Of a stretch of 64,000 nucleotides of DNA, positions 1 to 8,582 are shown one piece after another; positions within the stretch are counted from its first letter, which is position 1; every line of letters starts with the position of its first letter. The stretch is from Synanceia verrucosa. Taxonomy: Eukaryota; Chordata; Actinopteri; Perciformes; Synanceiidae. The notes beneath the pieces are model-generated. The model saw only the letters and a program-made list of their open reading frames with translations, searched no databases and was not told where the DNA came from. The translations under genes and the position numbers were made by a program. The stretch is taken from positions 25,468,437 to 25,532,436 of the forward strand of contig CM056551.1 of the NCBI GenBank assembly GCA_029721515.1, given 5' to 3'.

Positions 1-494
1 TTAGCTGCAAATAATGTGATAGGCCGTACAGTGGTGCAGCAGCAGCTGCTGTCATTGCAGGTAATAGGCTATAAAGAAGCCTGATAGCAATACCTGTCAT
101 TTCTTAATGGCTGACTTCACTGAAGAGCTTTTGTGGCCTTTAACATGAAGATAATGGAAGATACAACAAATTTTACAGCTTTTGCGTTGCATCCATAATT
201 TATCACCAGAGGCCCATGCAGCAGCAGCACAACAAGGGCAACATGCTCCTAGAGGCGTGCAGGAGAGCGATGCAAGATGAGCTGCAGGGGGTTGGAGGCC
301 CCGACTGCAATTTACAATTAATGGAGGAACAAAACATCTCTCATCAGTTGATATTGCTATATTCCTGTTTTATTACACAATAATACCTTTAGATCCTAAA
401 TGTTGCCTTGAAAGGGTATATTGTAACTGATATAATCTGTTGATCACTATTGGGTTTTTTTTTGTTGTTCATATTGGAAACTGATGTCATGCAG
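1..494. other. Intronic sequence upstream of the RCC1-type exon
   Basis: No coding signal is seen. The stretch ends in a usable splice acceptor: a T-rich tract at about 451-472 and then CAG at 492-494, directly before the exon. It is therefore most simply the 3' part of an intron on the plus strand. The rest is unremarkable A/T-rich DNA with a small CAG/CTG-rich patch near 35-55. Confidence 0.6.
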
Positions 495-638
495 GTGACG
501 GCAGGTTGTTTCAGTGGGGCTGTGGACGGGCATGTGGGAACATAAAGAGGAACATCCTTTTCCCGGAGGAAGTGAAGCCGCCATGCTCGCCAGTGAGAGA
601 CATCGCTGGAGGATGTTGGCACAGCCTGCTTCTAACCC
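495..638 (+). CDS. Internal exon encoding one RCC1-type propeller blade
   Basis: The exon is 144 bp. It opens with two bases that finish a split codon, has 47 full codons, and ends with one base of the next, so it is symmetrical phase 1-1. Flanks are CAG before it and GTAAGT after it. The peptide starts DGRLFQWGCGRACGN and ends VRDIAGGCWHSLLLT. This is the RCC1 repeat layout: a strand with a WG pair, then a loop, then V-x-x-I-A-G-G followed by H-S/T and a hydrophobic strand. RCC1 repeats build seven-bladed propellers used by guanine-nucleotide exchange factors and scaffold proteins. The unusual FQWG-x-G-x-A-x-CG wording (instead of WGxNxxGQLG) recalls a blade of SERGEF (DelGEF) as I remember it. 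That is a weak assignment, so no symbol is given. RCC1-family membership is fairly sure; the gene is not. The partner exons must lie outside the window or be unrecognised. Confidence 0.75.
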
Positions 639-879
639 GTAAGTCTCTGCTTATGTTTAAAACCTATTAATGTGCCGCAGTACAATGCAGCCATTTCTTT
701 TTTTTTTCTCTTCTCCTGCCTGCTGTTACATGCTTTTTCTGTTTGCAGCACACACATTGACATGTCCATGACCTCAACATAAAGTATGCGTAAATCCTTA
801 GTGTGTGTCTTGGCCCTCACACACAGCGAGTGTGTGCTTTTAGCCACGGTGTCCATCTATCGGCATCATTCATTAGGAG
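639..879 (+). other. Start of downstream intron
   Basis: It begins with a consensus donor, GTAAGT, directly after the exon. A pyrimidine-rich run lies at about 690-720. Nothing else is recognised. Confidence 0.5.
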
Positions 880-1215
880 CTCTCCCAGGGCTACATAAAC
901 ACAGAGGTTGAGGCCATGGCTGCTCTTTCACCTCACTGCAGACAACTTCAAAGTCACTTCTCACACAGCAGACGAATGCTCCCTGTCCACCCGGCTGATA
1001 TATTGGTCCCCAGTTGCTGTCTTCTTACTGTAGTATTGCCGCGACGAGGCCCCATCATGGAGCCAGAGCTCGGCCATTTGTTAGTTTTAGCTGTATCTTC
1101 AAGACCTGGCTTTAATTCTGACGGGATGACATTAATCCTTTTAATACAACAGCACTTTGTGGTCGTTTTCCTGTGTTGCAAATGCCGTCTATTATTAACC
1201 CCATTAAAAGTGTAA
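880..1215. promoter_or_regulatory. Candidate conserved non-coding element
   Basis: This is a single-copy-looking block without simple repeats. It carries an OTX/bicoid-type TAATCC at 1133-1138 and several ATTA motifs near its 3' end. Open frames exist on both strands here, but they overlap each other and resemble no known protein. The call rests on texture only; no alignment could be made. Confidence 0.25.
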
Positions 1216-2036
1216 TACAATGTAAGTAGAGTGCTAAAAGTGGATCATTTGTTGCTCCATTCTGTTTGAATTAATTCTCAATTTATGATCTGAATGATTA
1301 AACTATGGGAGTCACAGCCCTAAATGAGTCTTAAATGGCCAGGCATACATTTACACATATTAATACAAACATTTATGAGCACACATTCACTCACACATGT
1401 TCAAGTGTACAGACACACATGAAGCTGCTGTGTGTTGCATTTTCTTCTCTAAATCCTCTAATGTCCCCAGTTTGATCCCTAACTCCATTCTGTCATGAGG
1501 GAACAGAAATATCCATCTCCAATCAGGCCGTAATGAATAGCCTGATGAGTGTCTGGCAGAGCTGAATTACCAGATAGATTTGAAGAGCGTGAGTGAGTGT
1601 GTGTGCACTGTATGTGTGTGGGGGTAGTTAGAGGGTCAGTAGAACAGGACACATGTAGAAATTAAATCTCTGCGAGTTCAAAAAAAAGAAATTGGCTAAT
1701 TCTGTCATATGAGCCTGATGGAATCGTGTTATCTATTGGTATGAGTTTTCATTTATTAAGGTCAAACTGCCGGAGGAATGCGCAAGGGAGAGGAAAGAGA
1801 GGTTAGGGAGAGCAAGTCGGCATGATTGAGGGTGAGATTTGGAAATTGGGAAGAAAAGGAGAGAAAGAGGGGGGGAAGTGTGTAAAAAATGACGGGGAAG
1901 ATCGAGCAAAAGGAAAGCAAGGGAGGCAGTGGTATGAGAGACAGCTTGCCTGGGCCGGAGCATATTGAGGGCAGCAGGTGGAAGAGTGGCACAGTTAATT
2001 AAAACGCCTGTCTTAATGTCTCAGCCCGTCACTCCA
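1216..2036. other. Non-coding; includes a single-copy-looking block and a purine-rich stretch
   Basis: Positions 1450-1590 look like unique sequence with a TAATGA-type motif and could be a small regulatory element. Positions 1785-1930 are strongly purine-biased on the plus strand, which yields long pyrimidine-coded frames on the minus strand with no protein similarity. No gene is seen. Confidence 0.4.
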
Positions 2037-2078
2037 GGGAGAGAGAGTGAGAGAGAGAGCGAGAGAAAGAGAGAGAGC
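2037..2078. repeat. GA-rich simple repeat
   Basis: An imperfect (GA)n tract broken by GTGA, GCGA and AAAG units. It is a typical vertebrate microsatellite. Confidence 0.85.
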
Positions 2079-2788
2079 TGCCAGGCTTGAGCTGGGCTGC
2101 ACCCAACCAGCCATCCAGCCAACCCACCAGGCCACATGTCAGACGAGCCCTGACACTATGCCCTTCACCCTCTTCCTCCTCTGCAACAAACACACTCACT
2201 CACGTCCATACCCCACCTCCTATTTCTTTTTTCCACACGCTCATACGACTATCCAAACGGCCACCATCTCTAATCTGATGCAGACCTGCAGAAAAAAGTT
2301 CCCTTCAGAAAAAAAAAAAAATGAACAAAAACACACTTCTGATGTTACCGTTTTGCTCAGCAGCATCTGTAGCATGCCTCTGGACTTCCAGCCTCGCAGC
2401 GTAATCTGTCTGCTTTCAATAATTCATAGAAAGCACAGGCTGTGTGCACTATGTTCTGAATGCTGAGGGTAATAGGGATGTTGTGATATTTCTATCATGG
2501 CCTGTCTGGAGCAGCATGCGAATCAAACCATTAAAGATCTGATAAGCAGCCTGTTCAGTGTCACGCCGGCGTTGGCTGTCATCGCTGCCTTAGGTGGACC
2601 TTAACAAATCTATTCTGCTCTGTACAATACAATCCAGAAAATGGAAGAGATTCTCTGCAGCTTTGTCACAAAGTACCACCATATCGTTTATGTCAGGTAT
2701 TACACAAAGACACAGACATGTGTAATGTTTGAGAACACTACTATATGGTACTAAAACGCTCAATATACTCTGTGAATCACAGTATATT
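2079..2788. other. Non-coding, with a candidate regulatory block at 2470-2660
   Basis: Positions 2079-2330 are C/A-rich and end in a 13-base A run near 2310-2322. Positions 2470-2660 look like unique sequence with no simple repeats and could be a conserved element, but this was not tested. The 139-codon open frame across 2047-2466 is compositionally driven (R/E-rich, then S/T/H-rich) and is not supported. Confidence 0.35.
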
Positions 2789-3114
2789 TTAACTCATTGA
2801 CTGGCAGCCCTTTTATGAAACCAAAGTGCCTTGTGCTGGCCTTTTTGGCCATTTTGAGTCATATTTCATGATGCACAGAATATTTTGTACTATGTCTCTG
2901 AAAACACTGAATAGCTCAAATGAAAGAAGAGACTCTGTTTCCTCATGAAAAAAAAATGTATGTTTTTACCTTGTTTCTGTTTTTTTTATCTTCAGGAGAG
3001 TAGAGGCCAAAGATGCCACTTTTTGTCCAGAATCCATTTGTTTTGCTCTCTAATCTCAGTCGTCTCCACTTCCTGCTTTGATTTCTGTGGCATGTTCTGT
3101 CTCTTTATTTCCCG

Positions 3115-3134
3115 ACTACAAATCCCAGAAGTCC
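3115..3134 (+). promoter_or_regulatory. ZNF143/THAP11 (SBS)-like motif in MITE copy 1
   Basis: It reads ACTACAAATCCCAGAAGTCC. The known vertebrate SBS motif is approximately ACTACAATTCCCAGAATGC, so the ACTACA half and the CCCAGAA half are both present at the right spacing. This is the closest match among the copies. Occupancy is unknown. Confidence 0.5.
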
Positions 3135-3142
3135 CAATATTA

Positions 3143-3533
3143 TGCTGTGTTCCAGTTGTACTCGGAAGTCAGATTTCTGACTCGGAAAGTCGGATGACCC
3201 TCACCAACCCCGACTTGACCACAACATCATAATCCAAGATGGTAGTGCCCTGGGTTAGCGCCGTGTAGCGTTATACATTACAGCCTACAGTAGAGTCAAA
3301 TGTTCCCACACAGAGTTATGCTGGAGAACAAACACACACCCTCTGTGTCTTCTTTGTGCATATTAATTGTGTTTGAGGTGGACCTCATATTAGCTTTCTG
3401 TATTCCGACAGACCAAGCACAACATTCATTGGAGGCGTCCATCTTGGTTTTCCGACTTGTTTACTGGAATGCTGTCAACTCGGGTGTGATGCCAGCTCCG
3501 ACCTCCGACTTTCGATGTAAATGGAACGCAGCA
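3143..3533. mobile_element. Nested MITE with TTA target duplication
   Basis: This 391-bp insert breaks MITE copy 1. The left end reads TGCTGTGTTCCAGTTGTACT. The right end, read on the other strand, starts TGCTGCGTTCCATTTACATC, so the two form imperfect terminal inverted repeats. TTA at 3140-3142 and 3534-3536 flanks the insert. Removing the insert and one TTA restores the sequence seen in copies 5 and 6 (AATTACTCA). A 3-bp TTA duplication fits PIF/Harbinger-type transposition; this superfamily call is inferred. A 111-codon frame across the element is not protein-like. Confidence 0.75.
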
Positions 3534-3551
3534 TTACTCACAGGCAGTGTG

Positions 3552-3571
3552 AGAGCGCCCTCTTGTGCCAG
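3552..3571 (-). promoter_or_regulatory. CTCF-like motif inside MITE copy 1
   Basis: On the minus strand it reads CTGGCACAAGAGGGCGCTCT. The known CTCF consensus is close to CCACYAGRGGGCGC, and this site matches nearly all core positions, including AGAGGGCGC. It lies 18 bases right of the nested insertion. The equivalent segment in the other copies does not show the motif. Confidence 0.45.
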
Positions 3572-3689
3572 TTGCCGAAAAAACACTTGGACATTAATAT
3601 ACGTCTATGGCACTCTAGTGTTGGTTTTTAAATGACATACAAACACGTCTATGGCAGTCAAAGACCTCATAGACATTAATAGAAATGTA

Positions 3690-4090
3690 AACAAAGAGTG
3701 TGAGCATTAAACCATGCGTGAGGTTTGGGCTCGAGTTGTACGTCGTGTTGTTTGACTAATGTTCGCTGTATCACGGTGGATTGCTTTGTCAATAACCAGC
3801 CCGGTGCCTCAGTGAGCAGGAATCTGAGATTGTCAGGCTGAGTGACAGGCTGGAGATGGCAGATAATTCAAAGAAATTGGAAGTGTGAAATCTTTAAGGG
3901 CCACTTCTTAACACAGCAAATGCCAGGGTATCTTTCCATCAGCTGCTGCTCTCACAAGCCACCGCATTGTTAATGGTGGCCTGTCTGTCCATCAAGACCG
4001 CTTCAGGAGGGATTTAGACCTGTTTGGCGCCTTATCTCTCTGACTGTCTCCCACTAACCTGACTACTGCGCAGGCCACAGTGCTGGGTAT
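3690..4090. promoter_or_regulatory. Candidate conserved non-coding element
   Basis: About 400 bp of unique-looking sequence with an E-box CAGCTG at 3940-3945 and a TTAATGG-type homeodomain motif near 3968. It has no simple repeats and no convincing frame. Regulatory function is inferred from texture only. Confidence 0.3.
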
Positions 4091-4935
4091 GTGTGTGTGC
4101 TCTGTGCTCATAAATTTACCTGTATTTTTCTTTTCATTTGCTTATTTATAGTATTGATTAGTTTATGATTACATGTCACAGAGTGTATTGGTATATCTAT
4201 CCATTGTTACACAATCAGGAGCCAAGTGTAATGGTGCTTGTAGCACTTGTTAATCTAGCTGTCAACACTGCTGATTAACCTCAGATAGTGGTGTGAGCTC
4301 TTTGTCCTTGTGAGTGTGTTTCTCTGTCTGATTCTGTCTTTCTGGATGGATGAAGGGAATGCAGTGTCTGGCTTTCAGTTTCATATGAAAACATTGTTCT
4401 GAGCAATAAACTCAAAATGTCAATCACCGATAGGGGATAACTGTTTCCACATGAGGATAATAATAATTTTTAGTTGTAAGCCCCATTTCATAAGATAAGA
4501 AATCAACATTGCAACTTTATTTAAAATCAGAAAGTGTGTACGGTCCACTTAAGTCCACTCAAACATGCAAAGTTTGAAGAAGAAGCAATGGAGTGAAAGT
4601 CTTCTATGAATATACATTTCATTAATACGATGAGATCTGGGCCAGTTGAATCCCCAAAATTAACCTAAAAGTAATTTGAAATATAAGTTAATTATTAGTT
4701 TGATAATGAGGTTTATGATTAAGAAGTTAATAAAAGAAACAAAAAGTACTTTTTTGTGCCAGAAAATAAAACCAAGGAGTAAAAAAAAAAAAGAAAAGAA
4801 CCACACCACTGCTCTCCAACAGCAGTTAAGTATTACAGTTTTGAATCATGCCGTCCTGACCTAGCTCACTTTCTCTCCTTTTCCCTCTCTCACTTACTAA
4901 CTTTTTACAGTTGCACACATACACAGTCCTCCTGT
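4091..4935. other. A/T-rich non-coding stretch
   Basis: There is a short GT-rich patch near 4087-4102 and an A-rich run at about 4780-4800. No gene, repeat family or clear motif cluster is seen. Confidence 0.4.
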
Positions 4936-5418
4936 GAAAACAGTCAAGGCTAATAAGTATAGGAGAAAGGCAGAAGAGGACAGAGGGAAAGACGAGAAGG
5001 GAAGACAACAAAACAAAAAAATGGATCCTTCACATCTGCTGGTCCAAAAAAAGCTTGGACTGTTTGTATGTACAGAGAAATAATGAGAGAAAATAGACAG
5101 AGACGGGAGGCGGGGGGGCTACAGAGAAAAAAAAAAGAAGAAGAGAAAGAAATATGTCCCCTATTTTCCCCTCGTAAAAGGTCTCAATTCCCTGCCAGAG
5201 CTCCCTGTCACAGGGAGGTAGTTCCCAGGCTGACACGTCTCAAGCTGTTCAAACATCCATTAGGATGTTTTGTTTCGCACACTCCACAAATACAGCAAGA
5301 CGACACAGAAATGGGCTGATGATGAGAGGGAAATTGAGGAAGAAAGAAAAGACAGAGAAGAGAGGATGAAGAGAGGAGTGAGTTGATGGGAACAGCAGAG
5401 AGTAGAGAAGAGAGAATT
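4936..5418. repeat. Purine-rich, strand-asymmetric tract
   Basis: The plus strand is strongly A/G-biased at about 4960-5025, 5085-5155 and 5313-5418. The middle holds unique-looking sequence. Short frames on either strand are compositional. Confidence 0.5.
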
Positions 5419-5763
5419 TATCAAGAAACTCGTGTGATATTTAATGATCCTTGTATGTGGAAAGGGAAGACCACACCAGCTCGTTCTCCTCCGCCAAATA
5501 CCGATCCCCTAACTTAATTTCCTGCTCAATTGCTGTTCTATAGTGCATAGTACAGTGATACAGGCTGGCAATATAGAAAACAGATTGCCTGTGCGGTGGA
5601 GTGGATAAGGCTGAGGCTTGTGCTGCTGGAGACCTGCAGTCTCCAGGGGGGTCTTGTCGGTGGGCTTCACAAAACCAACAAAGCCCATCTTTCCCTGCGA
5701 CTGGCAGCAGCTGGCAGGTAGATCTTCAAGCACTGGAGGTGGGGAAGTGGATCTGTGGGTGTG
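5419..5763. other. Non-coding unique-looking sequence
   Basis: A G/C-richer patch at 5590-5720 has overlapping short frames on both strands, with no recognisable protein. Nothing else is supported. Confidence 0.35.
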
Positions 5764-5795
5764 GTGTGTGTGTGTGCGCGTGTGTGTGTGTGTGT
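5764..5795. repeat. GT/GC microsatellite
   Basis: (TG)n interrupted by GCGCG in the middle. Confidence 0.9.
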
Positions 5796-6146
5796 ACGCC
5801 GAGCAGAGAGTCTTGCTATCCTTTGTAGTGGAGAGTTCCTCAGTCTTCCATCTTGTGTTTGCTCATGTGCTGTGACTCCAATCCACTCAAAAATGTAGGC
5901 CTGCATGGACAGCAACCATCAATCAGTGCACAGAACAGTGTGCGACTACAGCTACAGTGTGTTCCCACACACACACACCTTCCATCAGTAAGACATACAT
6001 ACTGTACACATGCCTGTTACAGTGTAAGGCGCTTCAACAAGCCTTATTAGAATTTTTTTGCTCATTTTTTTCTCCGCTCCTTCTCTGTTTTTGACATCCA
6101 GCATGTTCTCCACGCAATCCAGCAGCACACACAAATGCTGATTTCC

Positions 6147-6180
6147 ATATACAGTGCATATAATTATATGCACTGTATAT
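6147..6180. repeat. 34-bp perfect palindrome
   Basis: Two 17-base arms meet with no spacer at AATT. Each arm contains TACAGTGCATATAA or its complement. Every base pairs, so the sequence could extrude a cruciform or form an RNA hairpin without a loop. Confidence 0.85.
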
Positions 6181-6499
6181 ATAATATGATAATAATTACC
6201 CATATTCTTTCAGTAATTGTTAGTGGAATCACTTTTAACTTTTTAGGTAAACTTTTAAAAGTTTTTGTTTTATTTCAGTTTGAATGCTGTCAAGTTTGTG
6301 TCGAAAAAAATGTGTATATATATTTGATTTAACATTAAGCCAGTTCATGAAACTTTCTACTTTTGCTGTTGTTATGTTCATTTCATAACCTGTTCTATCG
6401 TAGTGGGAGGGAGGACGTTACTTTTTTTTTTTTTGGCAATAAATAGAGATCTGAGGATTTTCAATAATTTCAATGTTTTTGAACAGATTTGCTTGGATG
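6181..6499. other. A/T-rich non-coding DNA
   Basis: It contains an 11-base T run near 6424-6434. No feature is seen. The junction with MITE copy 2 is near 6500. Confidence 0.4.
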
Positions 6500-6883
6500 A
6501 CCACTCGCAGCCTGTGAGTAATGTTGGGGCTTCTGGGAGATGTAGTCAAAACATAATGAGATGACATACCCCACGGAGATCAAAGCAGGAAGTGGAGACG
6601 ATCACGCTTAGAGAGCAAAACAAACAGAATCTGTACAAAAATTGTGATTTTGGTGAAAGGGGCCTCTGCTCTCCCTCTGATAAAACAAGAATGGAACAAG
6701 GTAAAAACAACCATTTATTTTCATGATGAAATAGAGAGTCTCTTCTTTCATTTGAGCTATTCAGTGTTTTCAGATACATAGTACAAAATATTCTTTGGGT
6801 CTTGAAATATGACTCACAATGGGTAAAAATGCTCACCCAAGGCACTTTCTGTTTCATATAATGGCTGGCACTCAAAGAGTTAA
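6500..6883 (-). mobile_element. TTAA-type MITE copy 2 (inverted, 3'-truncated)
   Basis: On the minus strand the element starts at TTAACTCTTTGAGTGCCAGC (6883 back to 6864) and runs through the family segments. These are GAATATTTTGTACTATGTA, GAAAGAAGAGACTCTCTATT, and the CTCCACTTCCTGCTTTGATC block. It loses similarity just after the CTCACAGGCTGC segment near 6500, so the far inverted repeat is missing. It is the only copy in this orientation. Confidence 0.8.
6528..6546 (-). promoter_or_regulatory. ZNF143/THAP11 (SBS)-like motif in MITE copy 2
   Basis: The minus strand reads ACTACATCTCCCAGAAGCC, with both halves of the SBS motif at normal spacing. Confidence 0.4.
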
Positions 6884-7841
6884 TAAATGATTCATTGTGA
6901 ATGACTGGCCAGAGTGACTGACATATACTGATCCATGACTTGAACTTGCATAAAGTCTTAATGTACTGTCATGCTGTGTTGCTGCCTGACTCAAAGTAGG
7001 CCACCATATCGAAGTCTTATCATGTCTACTTGGAGACCTGATGTTACTTGTATCCCACTTCTTCTAAAGTTGTTATTTCATGCAGGAAGTGTCACTAACC
7101 TAGTTGCCATTGGTTTTTTTTTCGCAAATGTTAACAGTGTGAACCTCCTCTGACCTCTCCAAGTGACAGGGTTTTGTTGCGTAACAACCTTGTGTAATGA
7201 ACTTCCTCCCTGGAGATGTCATTAAGAACGGGAATGTTTGTCTTCCGCCTGCACCAAAATGAATATTCAGCTATTATCGCTGCGCTGCATTCAGATCTGA
7301 TATGAGTTTTGGGTTTCAGCCTGTACAGAAAAGACAGAAACCCATTCCAGATGCGTTTTATTTACTGTCTCTGCGTCTCAATGATCAGCCACTGGTGTTC
7401 ACATCTAACTCTGTTTTGCAGGGTGAAGACAGTTGAGGTCATTTTTTCTGGCATCAATCAGACTCTCCCTCTCGTCTTTCTCTGACCCAGATTTACATAT
7501 TTGTTTTAACTAATGTCCTGTTGTAGGCCACTAAAGATCTGTAATAACACTGCTAGGATTTCTGCATGGCGACCACGCCAAGAACCACAGAGATGTGGAT
7601 GGAATAGAGTTGTCAGAAGGCTTTCCATCACACACAGGGATCACATTTGAGCAAAGGTTTTCCTTGATAAATGAACCCAATTGGTCAGCTTATCGGCTGG
7701 ATCAACACTGTATGCCTTTCATGGCTCGTCTACTTTTCCCATGTACAGTAGGAGGCCCTGCAGAGGGGTGTGTGTGATATGTGTGAGCGAGACAAAGAAA
7801 CAGAAAAAATATGCAATATTTACTGTTTGCGTTTCCTTGAT
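6884..7841. other. Non-coding unique-looking sequence
   Basis: It separates MITE copies 2 and 3. Positions 7180-7450 are repeat-free and could hold a regulatory element. No open frame has protein character. Confidence 0.35.
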
Positions 7842-8226
7842 TTAACTCTTTGAGTGCCAGCCGTTTTATAAAACAGAAAGTACCTTGTGCCAGCGTTTTT
7901 GCCCATTTTGAGTCATTTTTAAGACCTACAGAATATTTTGTACTATGTCTCTGATAACAAATGAAAGAAGAGACACTATTTCATCATGGAAAAAAGTTTT
8001 TTACCTTGTTTCTGAATCCATCCCTTTTGCTCTCTAATTGCTATCATCTCCACTTCCTGCTTTGATCTCCGTGGCATATACGTCTCTTTATGCTCCGACT
8101 ACATCTCCCAGAAACCCCAACATCATCAGCGATCAGCTAAACCACTTTGACGCATTTTTATGTTGATGGCACTCAAGCGTTGGATTTTAAGTGACATTTA
8201 TAAACGTCAATAACACTCAAAGAGTA
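7842..8226 (+). mobile_element. TTAA-type MITE copy 3
   Basis: It starts TTAACTCTTTGAGTGCCAGC at 7842 and ends AACACTCAAAGAGTAA at about 8211-8226, so both ends are present, the right one slightly decayed. A second, internal TGGCACTCAAGCG lies at 8167-8179, about 45 bases from the true end. This 385-bp copy is the best guide to the full-length layout. Confidence 0.85.
8098..8116 (+). promoter_or_regulatory. ZNF143/THAP11 (SBS)-like motif in MITE copy 3
   Basis: It reads ACTACATCTCCCAGAAACC, preceded by TTTATGCTCCG as in the sister copies. Confidence 0.4.
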
Positions 8227-8561
8227 AAAAAAAAAGACTAAATCTAAAGATAGATAATTTCCCATTCCAAAAATATTCACATGGAAAACAGGGAGGAAAG
8301 AGAAGGAGCCCCGTCCTTGTGAGGGAGGCATACTCCATCTGATGCCTTGATTAAACTTCTCAGTATCCTCATCCTAATTGTAAATTTAACCACAGGAAGT
8401 AATGATTTCTGCTCCAAATTATGGGGATGTTTACACTGCTCACAGACTGAGCAATATATTTCTGATCAAAGATAAACCGTGTAAAATAAAAATAGGAGTT
8501 GCATTAGTGCAACAGTGGGAAAGAGGAGGATCCTGGCAGACCGATGCACCTTGTAAAGCAA
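8227..8561. other. Non-coding spacer
   Basis: It starts with an A run at about 8226-8234 and then becomes unique-looking. A frame from 8402 contains SAPNYGDVY but is judged to be chance. Confidence 0.35.
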
Positions 8562-8582
8562 CCCCCCCCCCCCCCCCCCCCC
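8562..8582. repeat. Poly-C run, 21 bases
   Basis: An uninterrupted homopolymer of C. Length is likely variable and also prone to sequencing error. Confidence 0.95.

Larger units (their letters stand above)
2789..3669 (+). mobile_element. TTAA-type MITE copy 1, interrupted by a second MITE
   Basis: This copy starts at TTAACTCATTGACTGGCAG (2789-2807) and ends with a diverged mirror image, TGGCAGTCAAAGAC, at 3652-3665. The interior matches the five other copies in order: the GTGCCTTGTGC segment, the CATTTTGAGTCATATTTCA segment, a run reading GAATATTTTGTACTATGTC, and a block with CTCCACTTCCTGCTTTGAT. The interior is split at 3143-3533 by an unrelated insertion. An extra internal copy of the end motif (TGGCACTCTAG) lies near 3609. 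No transposase is encoded, so the element is non-autonomous. A piggyBac-type origin is inferred from the TTAA ends. Confidence 0.8.

Noticed and set aside
2047..2466. 139-codon plus-strand frame
   Set aside because: It starts in a GA repeat (R/E run) and continues in C/A-rich DNA; purely compositional.
2945..3635. Frames of 95 and 111 codons across the nested MITEs
   Set aside because: They cross transposon borders and equivalent frames are broken in the sister copies, so they are not transposase or host genes.
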